From Ursus arctos (taxonomy: Eukaryota > Chordata > Mammalia > Carnivora > Ursidae), in NCBI RefSeq assembly GCF_023065955.2, contig NC_079873.1:101656128-101720127 (forward strand): a stretch of DNA of 64,000 nucleotides, written 5' to 3'. Within the stretch, counting starts at the first letter, position 1. Every line of letters starts with the position of its first letter. Positions 46,802 through 58,116 of this stretch are shown piece by piece. Position numbers and translations under genes: made by a program. The notes under the pieces are model-generated. The model saw only the letters and a list, made by a program, of their open reading frames with translations, made no database searches and was not told where the DNA came from.

Positions 46802-47596
46802 CCCCCACACTCTGGTAATCCCCATTTCAGTTAAAGATATCACCATTCTCTCCAACTACTCAGAATCATCTATGATTCCATCTTTGACCATAATTATTCT
46901 TACCCCTATGGATCAAGAACTAAGAAGACAATCCTCTAAAGTCCATTGAACTCCATTCCCTCAGACCATCCTCATCTCCTTGTTAAGGAAAAGATGATTC
47001 TGACATTTGTCAATACAGTAAGGAAGACTATATTCAAAAGTACTGCAATAGTGGTATTGTAATAGAGGGGAAAGATAGGACTCAACTCCAAATACAGCAA
47101 ATACAGCTGGGTGTTTCTAGCTATGAGCAGAGTGAGGGGCTCAATGGATGAAAACTACTAAGACAAGACATCAAGTGTGGGAGAAATTCTTGCTGAAGGC
47201 AGGCCAGGGCAATCAGATATCAAGGGTGAGGGATTCTCTCTAAACTCACTTAGCAGAATTCCTGCTAAAACCAGATTCATCAAGGATAGACATGGAAGTC
47301 CAGGATCAAAGCCTAGTCAAGAACAGGATTCAGAGGAGCCTAACTAATGTTTGGTCAAGGAGAGAGTCTTTGTCACTCTGCCCCAATTTTGCCCAGACCC
47401 TTGTTATCTCTTTCCTTAACTGTTGTACCATTCTCCTGACTATGCACTCTACCTCTACTCTCTAACCCCTAAAATCTCTACTCCTCTCTCTAGTCAGAGT
47501 TTACATATCTGATCAAGTCACTCCCCTTCCCAAGAATCCAAGTTCAAGATCCCCACTGCCTACATATACAATTCGATTTCCTTTACATAAGAACAA

Positions 47597-47835
47597 TAGT
47601 TACAACTTATTGAGCGCTTATTATGTCTCAGGTCTTGTACCAAGCGCTTGACAATCATACGTGACCTAAATTAATCTTGTTATAATCTCATGAAGCTGAT
47701 ACAATTATCATTCCTATTTTACAGGTGAGAACCCAAGATACAGAGAGATTAAATAAGTTACCCAAAGTCACATAGGTAATAAGTGGCAGAGTCCAAATTT
47801 GAACCTATTCTATCTGATCCAGAGCCACAGGGTTA
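47597..47835 (-). mobile_element. MIR remnant, antisense
   Basis: 'cctattttacaggtgagaa', 'aaagtcacataggtaataag' and 'ggcagagtccaaatttgaac' are the reverse of the MIR core and tRNA-like parts. Inserted in the L2. Confidence 0.75.
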
Positions 47836-48269
47836 TATAGCTGCTATCCTTCACCTCCCCTAACCTGTCTTTCCAACCTCACTGTCCTGATGTTCCTTTA
47901 AATATTTTCAGCACTTCCAGACACCCAAACTATTCACCCCTTTTCAAGGACACAATATATCCATATTTCATGGTTCTGTGTCTTTATACCTGATATTCCT
48001 TCTGCCTATAATTTTTTTTTAATTTCATGGACTTGAAGAATTTCTTCTCATCCTCCCAGATCTAGCTCAAAAGTCATGACCATTGTGTAGACCTGCCTGA
48101 CCTTCCTAGTTAAGTCATTCCCTTGTGTTGGACCATACTGCCTTGTATGGAAGCTCAAAGAAGAAGGAGACTGCCTCCTTTATTCACTGCTATTTCTCTG
48201 ATATCTAGAGCAGTACCTGACATATGGTAGGCAGTCAATAACTATGTGTTGAATGAACTAATTAGAAAC

Positions 48270-48450
48270 ACTTTTCTCATAACACTTATAACAGTACATT
48301 GAAATTATTTTACCACTGCCCATATCTCATACTGTACTGTAAGCTTCTAGAGTGGAACTACATTTTATTATTGTCATATCTATTTTTCCTAATGTGATGC
48401 CTGACTCACAGTAAGCACGCATTAAATATTTATTAAAAGAATCAATGCCC
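48270..48450 (+). mobile_element. L2 3' end fragment
   Basis: 'ctgtaagcttctagagtgg', 'gatgcctgactcacagtaa' and 'attaaatatttattaaaag' match the L2 terminal region. Degraded. Confidence 0.6.
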
Positions 48451-51400
48451 AAAATTCATACCATAAAGAATCATTCCTTGGAAAATGGTTTGTGGTTTCA
48501 AAAATTTCCTTTTCAAATGCAAATATGCCTGAGCGAAAGGACAAAAGCCATATTTTGGTAATTATCAGGTATTAGAACCTTAGCAGAAATTAATTTGCCA
48601 GATTGATTTCCAACATGACAGCTGCCAGCAGGTAACAGATAGTTGGATAGGACAGAATATCATGCGGTTCAATAGATCCATAACCAGGGACACAGTAGAG
48701 GCCCCTGAGCTGTCTAAGGGTTGCCTAAAGGCACTCACTGTCTTGAAGAAGAAGAAAAGCTCATGTGCTTGTAAACGTCTCAATGTATAAGGTGCCTGAA
48801 AGTGGAAAGTGAAGCAGATGGTCAAATTCGTTGCTGGTTGGATGAGAAAAAAGTTAGTCGGGGATATCTACAGATGGAAAAAATTCTCCTAAGATTTTAC
48901 CATTCTGAACAGACAACTCTTACATGGAAACACATAGACAGCACACACTGAATAACATATAAGTGGATATTCTGAATAGAGAGTAAAATATCTCCATTTT
49001 GCTTAGCTGGCTCTGGATAAGGCTTTGTGCCACTTTAGACTCTGGAGATGATGAGCACTCAGGTCTGTGATTGTTGGCAAGGGCCCCAGACACTGCTTGA
49101 AACCAATAGGGCCACTGACATAGTCCCTACTCACTAGAAGATGCGTATCAAAAAAGCCTACCTTGACATTTACATTCCTTAGTGAGCACCTGAAATTCTT
49201 TGGCTGGGGGAAAGGAAATGGATAGAAAAACTCAGGTTTCAGCCTGTGCCAGAATTAGATTTATCTAATTATACAGTTTTTCATGCAGAGTTAAAACCAC
49301 TTAACGGGTCTATTTTCAAAGCTTCTTTTCATTGATTTTAGGGAGAAGTACCTTTCTAAGGTTCTTTCCAAGATTTAGCTTATTTATGCCTCAAGCAGGC
49401 TGGAGTATAAAGTTTCTGAGGAAGAGAAAAAATAACCACACAATTCACAGAGGCCTAAATAGATGGGCCACAGAGTAAAAACTCAAGAACATTCAAGTTG
49501 CTGTACCAAGAAATTTTGGGTGTCATTGCTTCTAGGCCACAGGGAACCAGGGCTCATTCTGAGTACTCTGGAAAACCGAATCAGGTTTGTGCCTCAGTGA
49601 AATCAGCAGCAGTTGTATGCCTTGCTGGTTTAATTTGAGGTCCAGGAAGCCTTTCCTTACTTTCCTTCCTCTACTCTAGAGCTTCCAATTCCCACTACTA
49701 CAGTTTTTTTTTTTCCTTTGGGGAAAGTGAAATGGAAAAACCCCTGGGAGCATGAAGACATTAACTTCTTATTAGATTTAACTACCTTAGCACCGATTCA
49801 CTTAATAGCTACCAGGGGAACACCCTGAGAAGAAGAGAGTAAGGCCCTGGAGGCAAAGAATCGGTGTTGGAGTAAGGGAAGGGAAAAGTTCAGAGCAGAG
49901 CCTGGCCAGAGTTTGGAGCAGGGCTGGTTACTATAAGCAGCCCTGGTAAAGAGAAGTGGCAGGAGGGCCCTAAACACTGTGAGGGCAGGCAGCAATGAGG
50001 CCACCTAGAGGAAAGACAGGGAAATACCAAGTACTGTGAACAATTCCTCCTATGTCACTATTTCTCAAGGCTGGCTCAGAGCGAAACCTAACAAAATGAG
50101 CTTGGCTCCTTCTCCACCCCCGGTACCCACCAGTACTTCTGAAAATACTCTTTTGTTTATATTCATACAAAGGCATTGGGAGGCACTGCCAAGCCACAGG
50201 GATAGGGAATCCGTCCATCACTGGAAATTGTATTGGGAAGACACTTTGCTCTTCTCCTTGAATAAAGGTCTTTGATGTAGGATGTCACAACTCAAAAAAG
50301 CTGTACTGTCATCATTGGTCAGGAGCCTAGATAAGCATATAGCAGCCTAAACTCCAGCACAGCCTTCAGTCTCACCAAGATTTCATGGGATATCTATTTA
50401 GCTCTTATCAATTATACCAGTTTCCTTCCTCCTAGGGCAGGAACTGCTTAACCCTCAACTGGGTCTGAGTTCGAAGTCTTGGTGTTTTGTGTCCTTCATT
50501 CCTATTACCAATAGTCTTGCTCACAGAATAAAACTGTTAAACCTAGTTTCGCTTACTTTATTTGCAACCATCTCCAACCTAGTCCATCCCCTTTTGTGTC
50601 ACACTCCTATGCTTTCTGTAGTTCCTCTGGTCTATTTCACTGTATCCTCTGGAGCCTTTCTCTATTGTCAGTAGCATTTTTTATATTTTCTACCTTTCCC
50701 CCGAGTACTCCCTCTGCCCTGTGATTTACCTACTGCCTGCTAGCTTCCCCCTGAGATCTCTGCTTCTCTTGTGACCATTCCAAGATTTCCCTCTTCCTTG
50801 TCTTCTCAGAGCCAAGACCACTGGGCTGCCTTCTCCTAATTTATTTCAGCTGCCTGCCCACCATTGTTCCATCACTTTCCTTCATCTACCACTTTTTGAA
50901 GTTCTTGCTGTAGTCAAAGTACACCTTCAGCCTCTCATCCTCCACATTAGCATCGCTCACTCCAAGTCCCTCCCCCATCCTGTGTTTCTAATATTTCCTT
51001 CCATGCAGACTTCTGTCCAGGGTGACATTTTCTATTTCTATATGTGTAATCACACCCTTGCCTAGAAACTCCGTAATTCATTTTACTCTAAAGATATTCA
51101 CTTCCACTTTTTTCAAACTTCACTCTCTCTTTTTTTTTTTTTTAAACTTCACTCTCTTTTGACCAAAATTTTTAACAGCCTCACCTGGAACTCTAAGAAC
51201 CCACCCTCTCCCTTCTAGGAACAACCTATTTTGCTCCCTCACTCCCACTAAGTCAGTCCTTAACCTGATCACGACTCCCATTCTCAACTTCTCCCCAATT
51301 TTCCAGCCTGAGGGTTCTCCTGCTTCCATTCTCCTCCCTTGCCAGCCTGATCCCCTAACCCTCCTGCTCCCAGGTAGCACAAATCAAAGAAATACCATAA

Positions 51401-52371
51401 GACAAATCCATGTTAACGTTCCTCAGGGGGACCCTCAGTGCTTTTGGTCACTTATTTTACTTCTTTCTTACTGCCTATCCCAACACTCCCAGCCCATGTC
51501 CCACATTTCTCAGGCTCCTGGTTTCACCTCTTCATCACACTTGCAAACAAAATAACAATATTTTAAAACTTCATTTGGACAATGCATTCTTCTCAAGTAA
51601 TTCCCCATTTCTCATTGCTGTTTCTGACAAAAATTGATGAGTAGATTTTGTTTTGTACATCTCTTCACAACATACTCTCTTGTTAACTCTTACCACTATA
51701 CTCAAATTGTTCAGAGGTAACTAATTATCTTCTAAGTGCCAAAAGCATCAGCATCTTCTCCAGCTTCATGCTACTGAATGTCTCAGCAGTATTTCATAGT
51801 TTATCACACCCATATCATCTCCTATTCTTCACCTCTCCCTTCCCTCTTTCCCACTAAAAGTATCCTTTGACATCATTAAGACAACAAGGCCTTCAGCTTC
51901 TCTTACCTCTCCCAGTTATTTAGTCCTTCTTCTTCTGCAGCCCACACCCCTTCATCAACCACATCAACAGCACTACCACTAGATCTTCAATTATTTTACC
52001 CCCTCTGTCTTCTTCTGTGTTTGCCTTGCCAAAACCCAAGCTTGGACAAACACAACTCTCCGTTTTCTTTGCTCCAGCTTCCAGGCTAAAAAGCATCACT
52101 GGCAAAAGTCATGCCATAGCACAAAACACCCCCATTATGCATGTGTTTTATGAAACAGCACTTAGGTTCTCAAGGTACTTCACCAGTTCTTTGATTTATC
52201 TCAAGTCAACCCTCTATATCAGCATTTCCCAAAGGGTGTTCCTTGGAACACCAAGGGCATAGAATATTGATAGGTTCTATGTGAAGAACTGACAAACTGA
52301 CTATGGATATGTAAGTTAGAAAATGCAAGACAAATAGAAGCAGGTAATTTCTCTGCTATAAAATTTATAAA
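48451..52371. other. non-genic
   Basis: No supported gene. About 51760-51880 has L2-ORF2-like words ('gtctcagcagtatttcatag'), and 50480-52240 is pyrimidine-rich. The open frames here lack known domains. Confidence 0.4.
51115..51157 (-). repeat. T14 run between a 14-bp direct repeat
   Basis: aaacttcactctct occurs at 51115-51128 and again at 51144-51157 with only C plus fourteen T between. It has the form of a tail-only retroinsertion, or of a slippage duplication. Confidence 0.85.
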
Positions 52372-52386
52372 AGTCCTCAATATTCT

Positions 52387-52979
52387 TTTTTTAAATTTTT
52401 AATTTCTATATTTTTATGTACAGTTCAATGATTCATCACTTGCATATAACACCCAGTGCACCATGCAATACGTGCCCTCCTTACTACCCATCACCAGCCT
52501 ATCCCATTCCCCCACCGCCCTCCCCTCTGAAGCCCTCAATTTGTTTCTCAGAGTCCATAGTCTCACACGCTTCATTTCCCCTTCTAATTACCCCCCCTTA
52601 CTTTATCCCTTTCTTCTCCTACTGATCTTCCTAGTTCTTATGTTCCATAGATGAGAGAAACCATATAATAATTGTCTTTCTCTGCTTGACTTATTTCACT
52701 TAGCATTATCTCCTCCAATGCCATCCATGTTGCTGCAAATGTTGTGTAATCATTCTTTCTGATGGCTGAGTAATATCCCATTGTATATATGGACCAAATC
52801 TTCTTAACCCAGTCATCTGTTGAAGGGCATCTCAGCTCCTTCCACGATTTAGCTATTGTGGACAATGCTGCTATGAACAATGGGGTGCATATGGCCCTTC
52901 TCTTCACTACGTCTGTATCTTTGGGGTAAATACCCATTAGTGCAATTGCTGGGTCATAGGGTAGCTCAATTTTTAACTT
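52387..52979 (-). mobile_element. young L1 3' part, antisense (outer element of a composite)
   Basis: T-rich left end, then the reverse complement of the young L1 3' UTR and ORF2 C-terminal region, back to the copy 1 position ~6203 ('gctcaatttttaactttt'). The minus-strand frame 52937-52638 is a fragment of ORF2. The left duplication agtcctcaatattct is at 52372-52386; its partner is at 55443-55457, after the nested L1 and an inverted piece. Confidence 0.92.
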
Positions 52980-55287
52980 TTGACAAAATACAGCATCCTT
53001 TCCTGATTAAAAACCTTCAGAGTCTAGGGATAGAGGGTACATTCCTCAATTTCATAAAAGCCATCTATTAAAAGCCTACAGCAAATATCATTCTCAATGG
53101 GGAAAAGCTGGAAGCCTTTCCCTGAAGATCAGGAACACGACAAGGATGCCCACTCTCGCCACTATTATTCAACATAGTACTAGAAGTCCTTGCAACAGCA
53201 ATCAGACAACAAAAAGGGATAAAAGGTATCCAAATTGGCGAAGAAGAAGTCAAACTGTCTCTCTTCGCAGATGACATGATACTCTATATAGAAAACCCAA
53301 AAGTCTCCACCCCCAAGTTACTAGAATTTATAGAGCAATTCAGTAATGTGGCGGGATACAAAATCAATGCTCAGAAATCAGTCGCATTTCTATACATGAA
53401 CAATGAGACTGAAGAAAGAGAAATTAGGGAATACATCCCATTTACAACAGCACCAAAAATCACATGTTATCTCAGAATTAACTTAACCAGAGACGTAAAG
53501 GACCTATATTCTAGAAACTACAAATCACTCTTGAAAGACATTGAAGAAGACACAAAAAGATGGAAAAATATTCCATGCTCATGGATCGGAAGAATTAACA
53601 TAGTTAAAATGTCCATGCTACCTAGAGCAATCTACACTTTCAATGCTATACCAATCAAAATACCCATGACATTTTTCAAAGAACTGGAAAAAACAGCCCT
53701 TCAATTTGTGTGGAACCAGAAAAGGCACCAAATTGCCAAGGAATTGTTGAAAAGGAAAAACAAAGATGGGGGCATCACAATACCGGATTTCAAGCTGTAC
53801 TACAAACCTATGATCACAAAGACAGCATGGTACTGGCACAAAAACAGACTCATAGACCAATGGAACAGAACAGAGAACCCAGAAATGGACCCTCTGCTCT
53901 TTGGGCAACTAATCTTTGATAAAGCAGGAAAAAAATCCAGTGGAAAAAAGACAGTCTCTTCAATAAATGGTGCTGGGAAAATTGGTCAGCTACATGCAAA
54001 AGAATGAAACTTGGCCACTCTCTCATACCATACACAAAGATAAACTCTAAATGGATGAAAGACCTTGATGTGAGACAGGAATCCATCAAAATCCTAGAGG
54101 AGAGCATAGGCAGCAACCTCTAGGACATCGGCCACAGCAACTTCTTTCAAGACACGTCTCCAAAGGCAAGGGAAACAAAAGATAAAATGAACTTGTGTGA
54201 TTTCATCAAGATAAAAAGCTTCTGCACAGCCAAGGAAACAGTCAAAAAAACTAAGAGGCAGCCCACGGAATGGGAGACTATATTTGCAAATGATACTACA
54301 GATAAAAGACTGGTATCCAAGATCTACAAAGAACTTCCCAAACTCAATACACGAGAAACAAATAAACAAATCATAAAATGGGCAGAAGATATGAACAGAC
54401 ACTTCTCCAATGAAGACATACAAATGGCTAACAGACACATGATAAAATGTTCAATATCATTAGCCATCAGGGAAATTCAAATCAAAACCACACTAAGATA
54501 TCACCCTACACCAGTTAGAATGGCAAAAATAGACAAGGCAAGAAACAACAATTGCTGGAGAGGATGTGGAGAAAGGGGATCCCTCCTACATTGTTGGTGG
54601 GAATGCAAGTTGGTACAGCCACTCTGGAAAACAGTGTGGAGGTCCCTTAAAAAGTTAAAAATTGAGCTACCCTATGATCCAGCCATTGCACTACTGGGAA
54701 TTTACCCCAAAGATACAGACGTAGTGAAGAGAAGGGCCATATGCACCCCAATGTTCATAGCACCTTTGTTCACAATAGCTAAATCGTGGAAGGAGCTGAG
54801 ATGCCCTTCAACAGATGACTGGATTAAGAAGATGTGGCCCATATATACAATGGAATATTACTCAGCTATCAAAAAGAACGAATTCTCAACATTTGCTGCA
54901 ACTTGGACGGCACTGGAGGAGATAATGCTAAGTGAAATAAGTCAAGCAGAGAAAGACAATTATCATATGGTTTCTCTCATCTATGGAACATAAGAACTAG
55001 GAAGATTGGTAGGAGAAGAAAGGGATAAAGAAAGGGGGGGTAATCAGAAGGGGGAATGAAGCATGAGAGACTATGGACTCTGAGAAACAAACTGAGGGTT
55101 TCAGAGGGGAGGGGGATGGGGGAATGGGATAGGCTGGTGATGGGTAGTAAGGAGGGCACGTATTGCATGGTGCACTGGGTGTTATACGCAACTGATGAAT
55201 CATCGAACTTTACATCAAAAACCAGGGATGTACTGTATGGTTACTACCATAATATAATAAAAAAACATTTAAAAAAACCAAAAAAAA
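52980..55287 (+). mobile_element. young L1, 5'-truncated, sense, nested in the composite
   Basis: Begins in the RT region at the equivalent of copy 1 ~4537 ('gacaaaatacagcatcc') and runs to the L1 end with an A-rich tail. It carries FADD (53264-53275), the open frame 53276-54007, and the frame 54187-54993 that spans the place where copy 1 has its TGA and deletion and reaches the normal ORF2 end with the zinc knuckle intact. Frame breaks exist near 53050-53120 and near 53930, and a TAG at 54121. No duplication of its own was found; the left junction shows a short 'ttt' microhomology. Confidence 0.92.
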
Positions 55288-55296
55288 AAAAACAAA

Positions 55297-55442
55297 GAAT
55301 GGCAAAAATTGACAAGGCAAGAAACAACAATTGTTGGAGACAATGTGGAGAAAGGGGATCCCTCCTACATTGTTGGTGGGAATGCAAGTCGGTATAGCCA
55401 CTCTGGAAAACAGTGTGGAGGTCCCTTAAAAAGTTAAAAAAG
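55297..55442 (+). mobile_element. short sense L1 piece at right end of composite
   Basis: 'aatggcaaaaattgacaagg' to 'cccttaaaaagttaaaaa' matches copy 1 from ~6079 to ~6219, i.e. ORF2 C-terminal sequence. It has no L1 tail and ends exactly at the right duplication agtcctcaatattct (55443-55457). Relative to the antisense L1 at 52387 this is inverted, as in a twin-primed 5' end. Confidence 0.88.
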
Positions 55443-55457
55443 AGTCCTCAATATTCT

Positions 55458-56817
55458 AATATATAATGTGAATGATCTACTATGATTAATTTCCCAATGT
55501 ATTTGTCTTAGAAACACTTTTTTCCCATTGTCTCTTGGAATAATATTCAGGGAGACATCATTTAATGACCAATGTAGAGCATCTGACATGTCATCATCAT
55601 CTACTCCTCCCAAGGCTTATAAAGTTCTGCTTTCTTTTAGTTGTTCCCTTAAATCCCTATGTACTTCTTTTCAATCTCCTTCACTGACTCCTCTAAATTG
55701 GCCCACTCCCTAAGCATAGTGGTTTCTCAAAGTTCTTTCCTTTGTTTCTTTATCTTCTCACTCTATCCTCCTCACCTAATTGTGCCCATTCTTTCTTATG
55801 CTGCTAGTCTTGATCCCTCTTCTGGTCTTCAGACATGACTTTCAAATAGTTACTAGGCATCTTAGTTAATTTGACCATAATTTTCTTAGTCATAGATGCT
55901 AACAATTTGCAAGTCATTTTTTTTAATTCTTCCTTACTTGGCCACACTCCAAACATTCTTCTGCCCACATACAATCCAAAAAGTCACTACATTCTACTAG
56001 TAGTTCTATCTCTGAAATGTCATTTGTATCTGGCCCTGAATTTCAAACCTATTTCCAGTGCTCTAGTTGAAGCTTCCATCATCTCTTGTATTATGTGAAG
56101 ACATCCTAATTCAGTTCCTAGTAATATGCCATACACATTATGTAGCTTAATCTAAATGCATTGCACAACATGATGAAACCACCCTGCAAAGAACAGCCTG
56201 TCCAGTTAAGATAATAGGCTTTGGAGCCAGACTTGTCTGTATTCATATTATAGTTGAACATGAAGTAATAAGTTACTAGCTTTTTATTTTCAGAAAGTGA
56301 AATAACTACTTATTTGTACTTCAGTTTCCTCATCTGTAAGATGAAGATAATAATGGTACTTACCTCATAAGCTTAAATGGATTAAATACGTTAATACATG
56401 AAAAATGCTATAGCATGTACTTTTATAAAAGTACATGGTAAACAGTAAGCAACCCAGACATGGCTATGGTTGTTATCATAATTACCTCCTGACACATTCA
56501 CTGCAATACAGTCTGAATCATAAAACATTTCCATGGACTTTCTAGTTCCCATTTTCCCTGACACGGGCAGGTACCAATCTGCTTTAACAGAAGATACCAA
56601 TCTGCTTTAACAGAAAAGGCTTTCTCTAGATAAAGCTAAGCAAAGACACTGTTTCTGTCAACAAATCACTTCAAGTGACAACATCAATGCTGATTTGAAA
56701 GCAAGATTTGGCCCAGATAGTTTCTAATCCACTGAAACTACCTCTAGAGAATTCAGTGTTAAATGTTGTTAGGGATGGTTATTCTTTGTGTGATGTTGTT
56801 TAATCACAGGCCAGATC
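55458..56817. other. non-genic
   Basis: No supported gene. 56205-56420 is a sense MIR remnant ('aggctttggagccagactt', 'cagtttcctcatctgtaag'). The rest holds nothing that I can name. Confidence 0.45.
56572..56615 (+). repeat. 23-bp tandem duplication
   Basis: taccaatctgctttaacagaa occurs at 56572-56592 and 56595-56615, separated by 'ga'. Written here in parts: taccaatctg then ctttaacagaa. Recent local slippage is the simplest reading. Confidence 0.95.
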
Positions 56818-56997
56818 AGGAGTTGGTCATAGGAGGAGTTAAGATGGCGGAGGAGTAGGAGACAACTTTTTCAGCCAGTCCCCTGAGTTGAGCTGGATAG
56901 GTACCAGACCAGCCTGAACATCCACGGAATCAGCAGGAGATACAGGAAGATACATCCAGATCTCTACAAATGAACTTCTCCAGCGCTGAGTATTGAG

Positions 56998-57023
56998 ATA
57001 AATAAATAAAATCTTTAAAGAAG
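56998..57023 (+). mobile_element. CAN-SINE tail retained at the splice junction
   Basis: ataaataaataaaatc then tttaaag, followed by the aagaagcccaca segment that flanks the SINE in copy 1. It shows that the L1 source of copy 2 carried the same SINE at the same site. Confidence 0.85.
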
Positions 57024-57122
57024 AAGCCCACATCCCTAAGATCCCTAAAAAACAAGGGGCACGGCCTGGGACCCAGTCAATAATTTGGGCTCTGGACAAC
57101 CCCGCAACCTCTCCTCATCAGA

Positions 57123-58116
57123 ATGACAAGAAGGAGAAGCCCCACCCAGCAAAGAAAAGACAGTGAGTCTGTGGCCTCTGCCACAGAAATAATGGATATG
57201 GATGTAACCAAAGTATCAGAAATGGAATTCAGAGTAACGATGGTCAAAATGATGAGTAGAATTGAAAAAACTTAACAAAAAGGTTACTGAGAATATAGAA
57301 TCCCTAAGGACTGAATGAGAGGGAATCTGACAGAAATTAAAAATTCTATGAGCCAAATGCAGGCAAAACTAGAGGCTCTGACGACCAGGATCACCGAAGC
57401 AGACGAACGTATTAGTGAATTGTAGGATGGGTTAATAGAGGAAAAAACGAAAATAGAAGCTGGTCTTAAAAAAATCCACGCCCACGAATGTAGGTTACGG
57501 GAGATTACTTACTCAATGAAACGAGCCAATGTCAGAATCATCGGCATCCCTGAGGGGGTGGAGAAAAATGGAGGTCTAAAAGAGATATTTGAACAAATTG
57601 TAGCTGAAAACTTCCCTAATCTAGCGAGGGAAACAAACATTCATGTCCAAGAGGCAGAAAGGACCCCTCCCAAGCTCAACCACAACAAACCTATGCCACG
57701 TCACGTCATAGTGCAGTTCGCAAATATTAGATCCAAGGATACAGTATTGAAAGCGGCCAGGGCAAAGAAATTTCTCACGTACCAAGGCAAAGGCATCAGA
57801 ATTACGTCAGACCTGTCTACACAGACCTGGAATGAGAGAAAGGGTTTGGTGGGCATTTTTAAAATTTTCTCTGAAATTTTCAGAGAAAAACATGCAGCCA
57901 AGGATCCTTTATCCAGCAAGGCTGTCATTCAGAATTGATGGAGAAATAAAAACATTCCAGAATCGCCAGTCATTAACCAATTTCGTAACCACGAAACCAG
58001 CCCTACAGGAGATATTAAGGGGGTTCTATAAAGGTAAAAAGGCCCCAAGAGTGATACAGAACAGAAAGTCACAACCAATACAAACAAAGACTTTACTGGC
58101 AACATGGCATCATTAA
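57123..58116 (+). pseudogene. L1 ORF1, copy 2, broken
   Basis: The ATG at 57123 starts the expected frame without the C-run expansion seen in copy 1. An in-frame TAA at 57273-57275 ends it in the coiled coil, after a small frame change, and another TAG lies near 57423. RRM and part of the C-terminal domain read in 57516-57938, and the C-terminal end in 57832-58116 (PRILYPARLSFR). That last frame stops at 58114-58116, 13 bases into ORF2. Not functional as read. Confidence 0.9.

Larger units (their letters stand above)
46380..48260 (+). mobile_element. long L2 remnant with inserted MIR
   Basis: Scattered L2 ORF2 and 3'-end motifs in order: 'ggtgtcctcaggattctgtt' (about 46546), 'aactactcagaatcatcta' (about 46853), 'aagtcactccccttcccaag' (about 47515), 'ctagctcaaaagtcatgacc' (about 48062), and the end 'aactatgtgttgaatgaact'. 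Interrupted by unassigned DNA at about 47010-47370 and by a MIR. Not coding. Confidence 0.6.

Noticed and set aside
50036..50275. 79-codon frame near 50 kb as an exon
   Set aside because: No domain, no convincing splice sites that I could identify, and an overlapping frame of similar length on the other strand.
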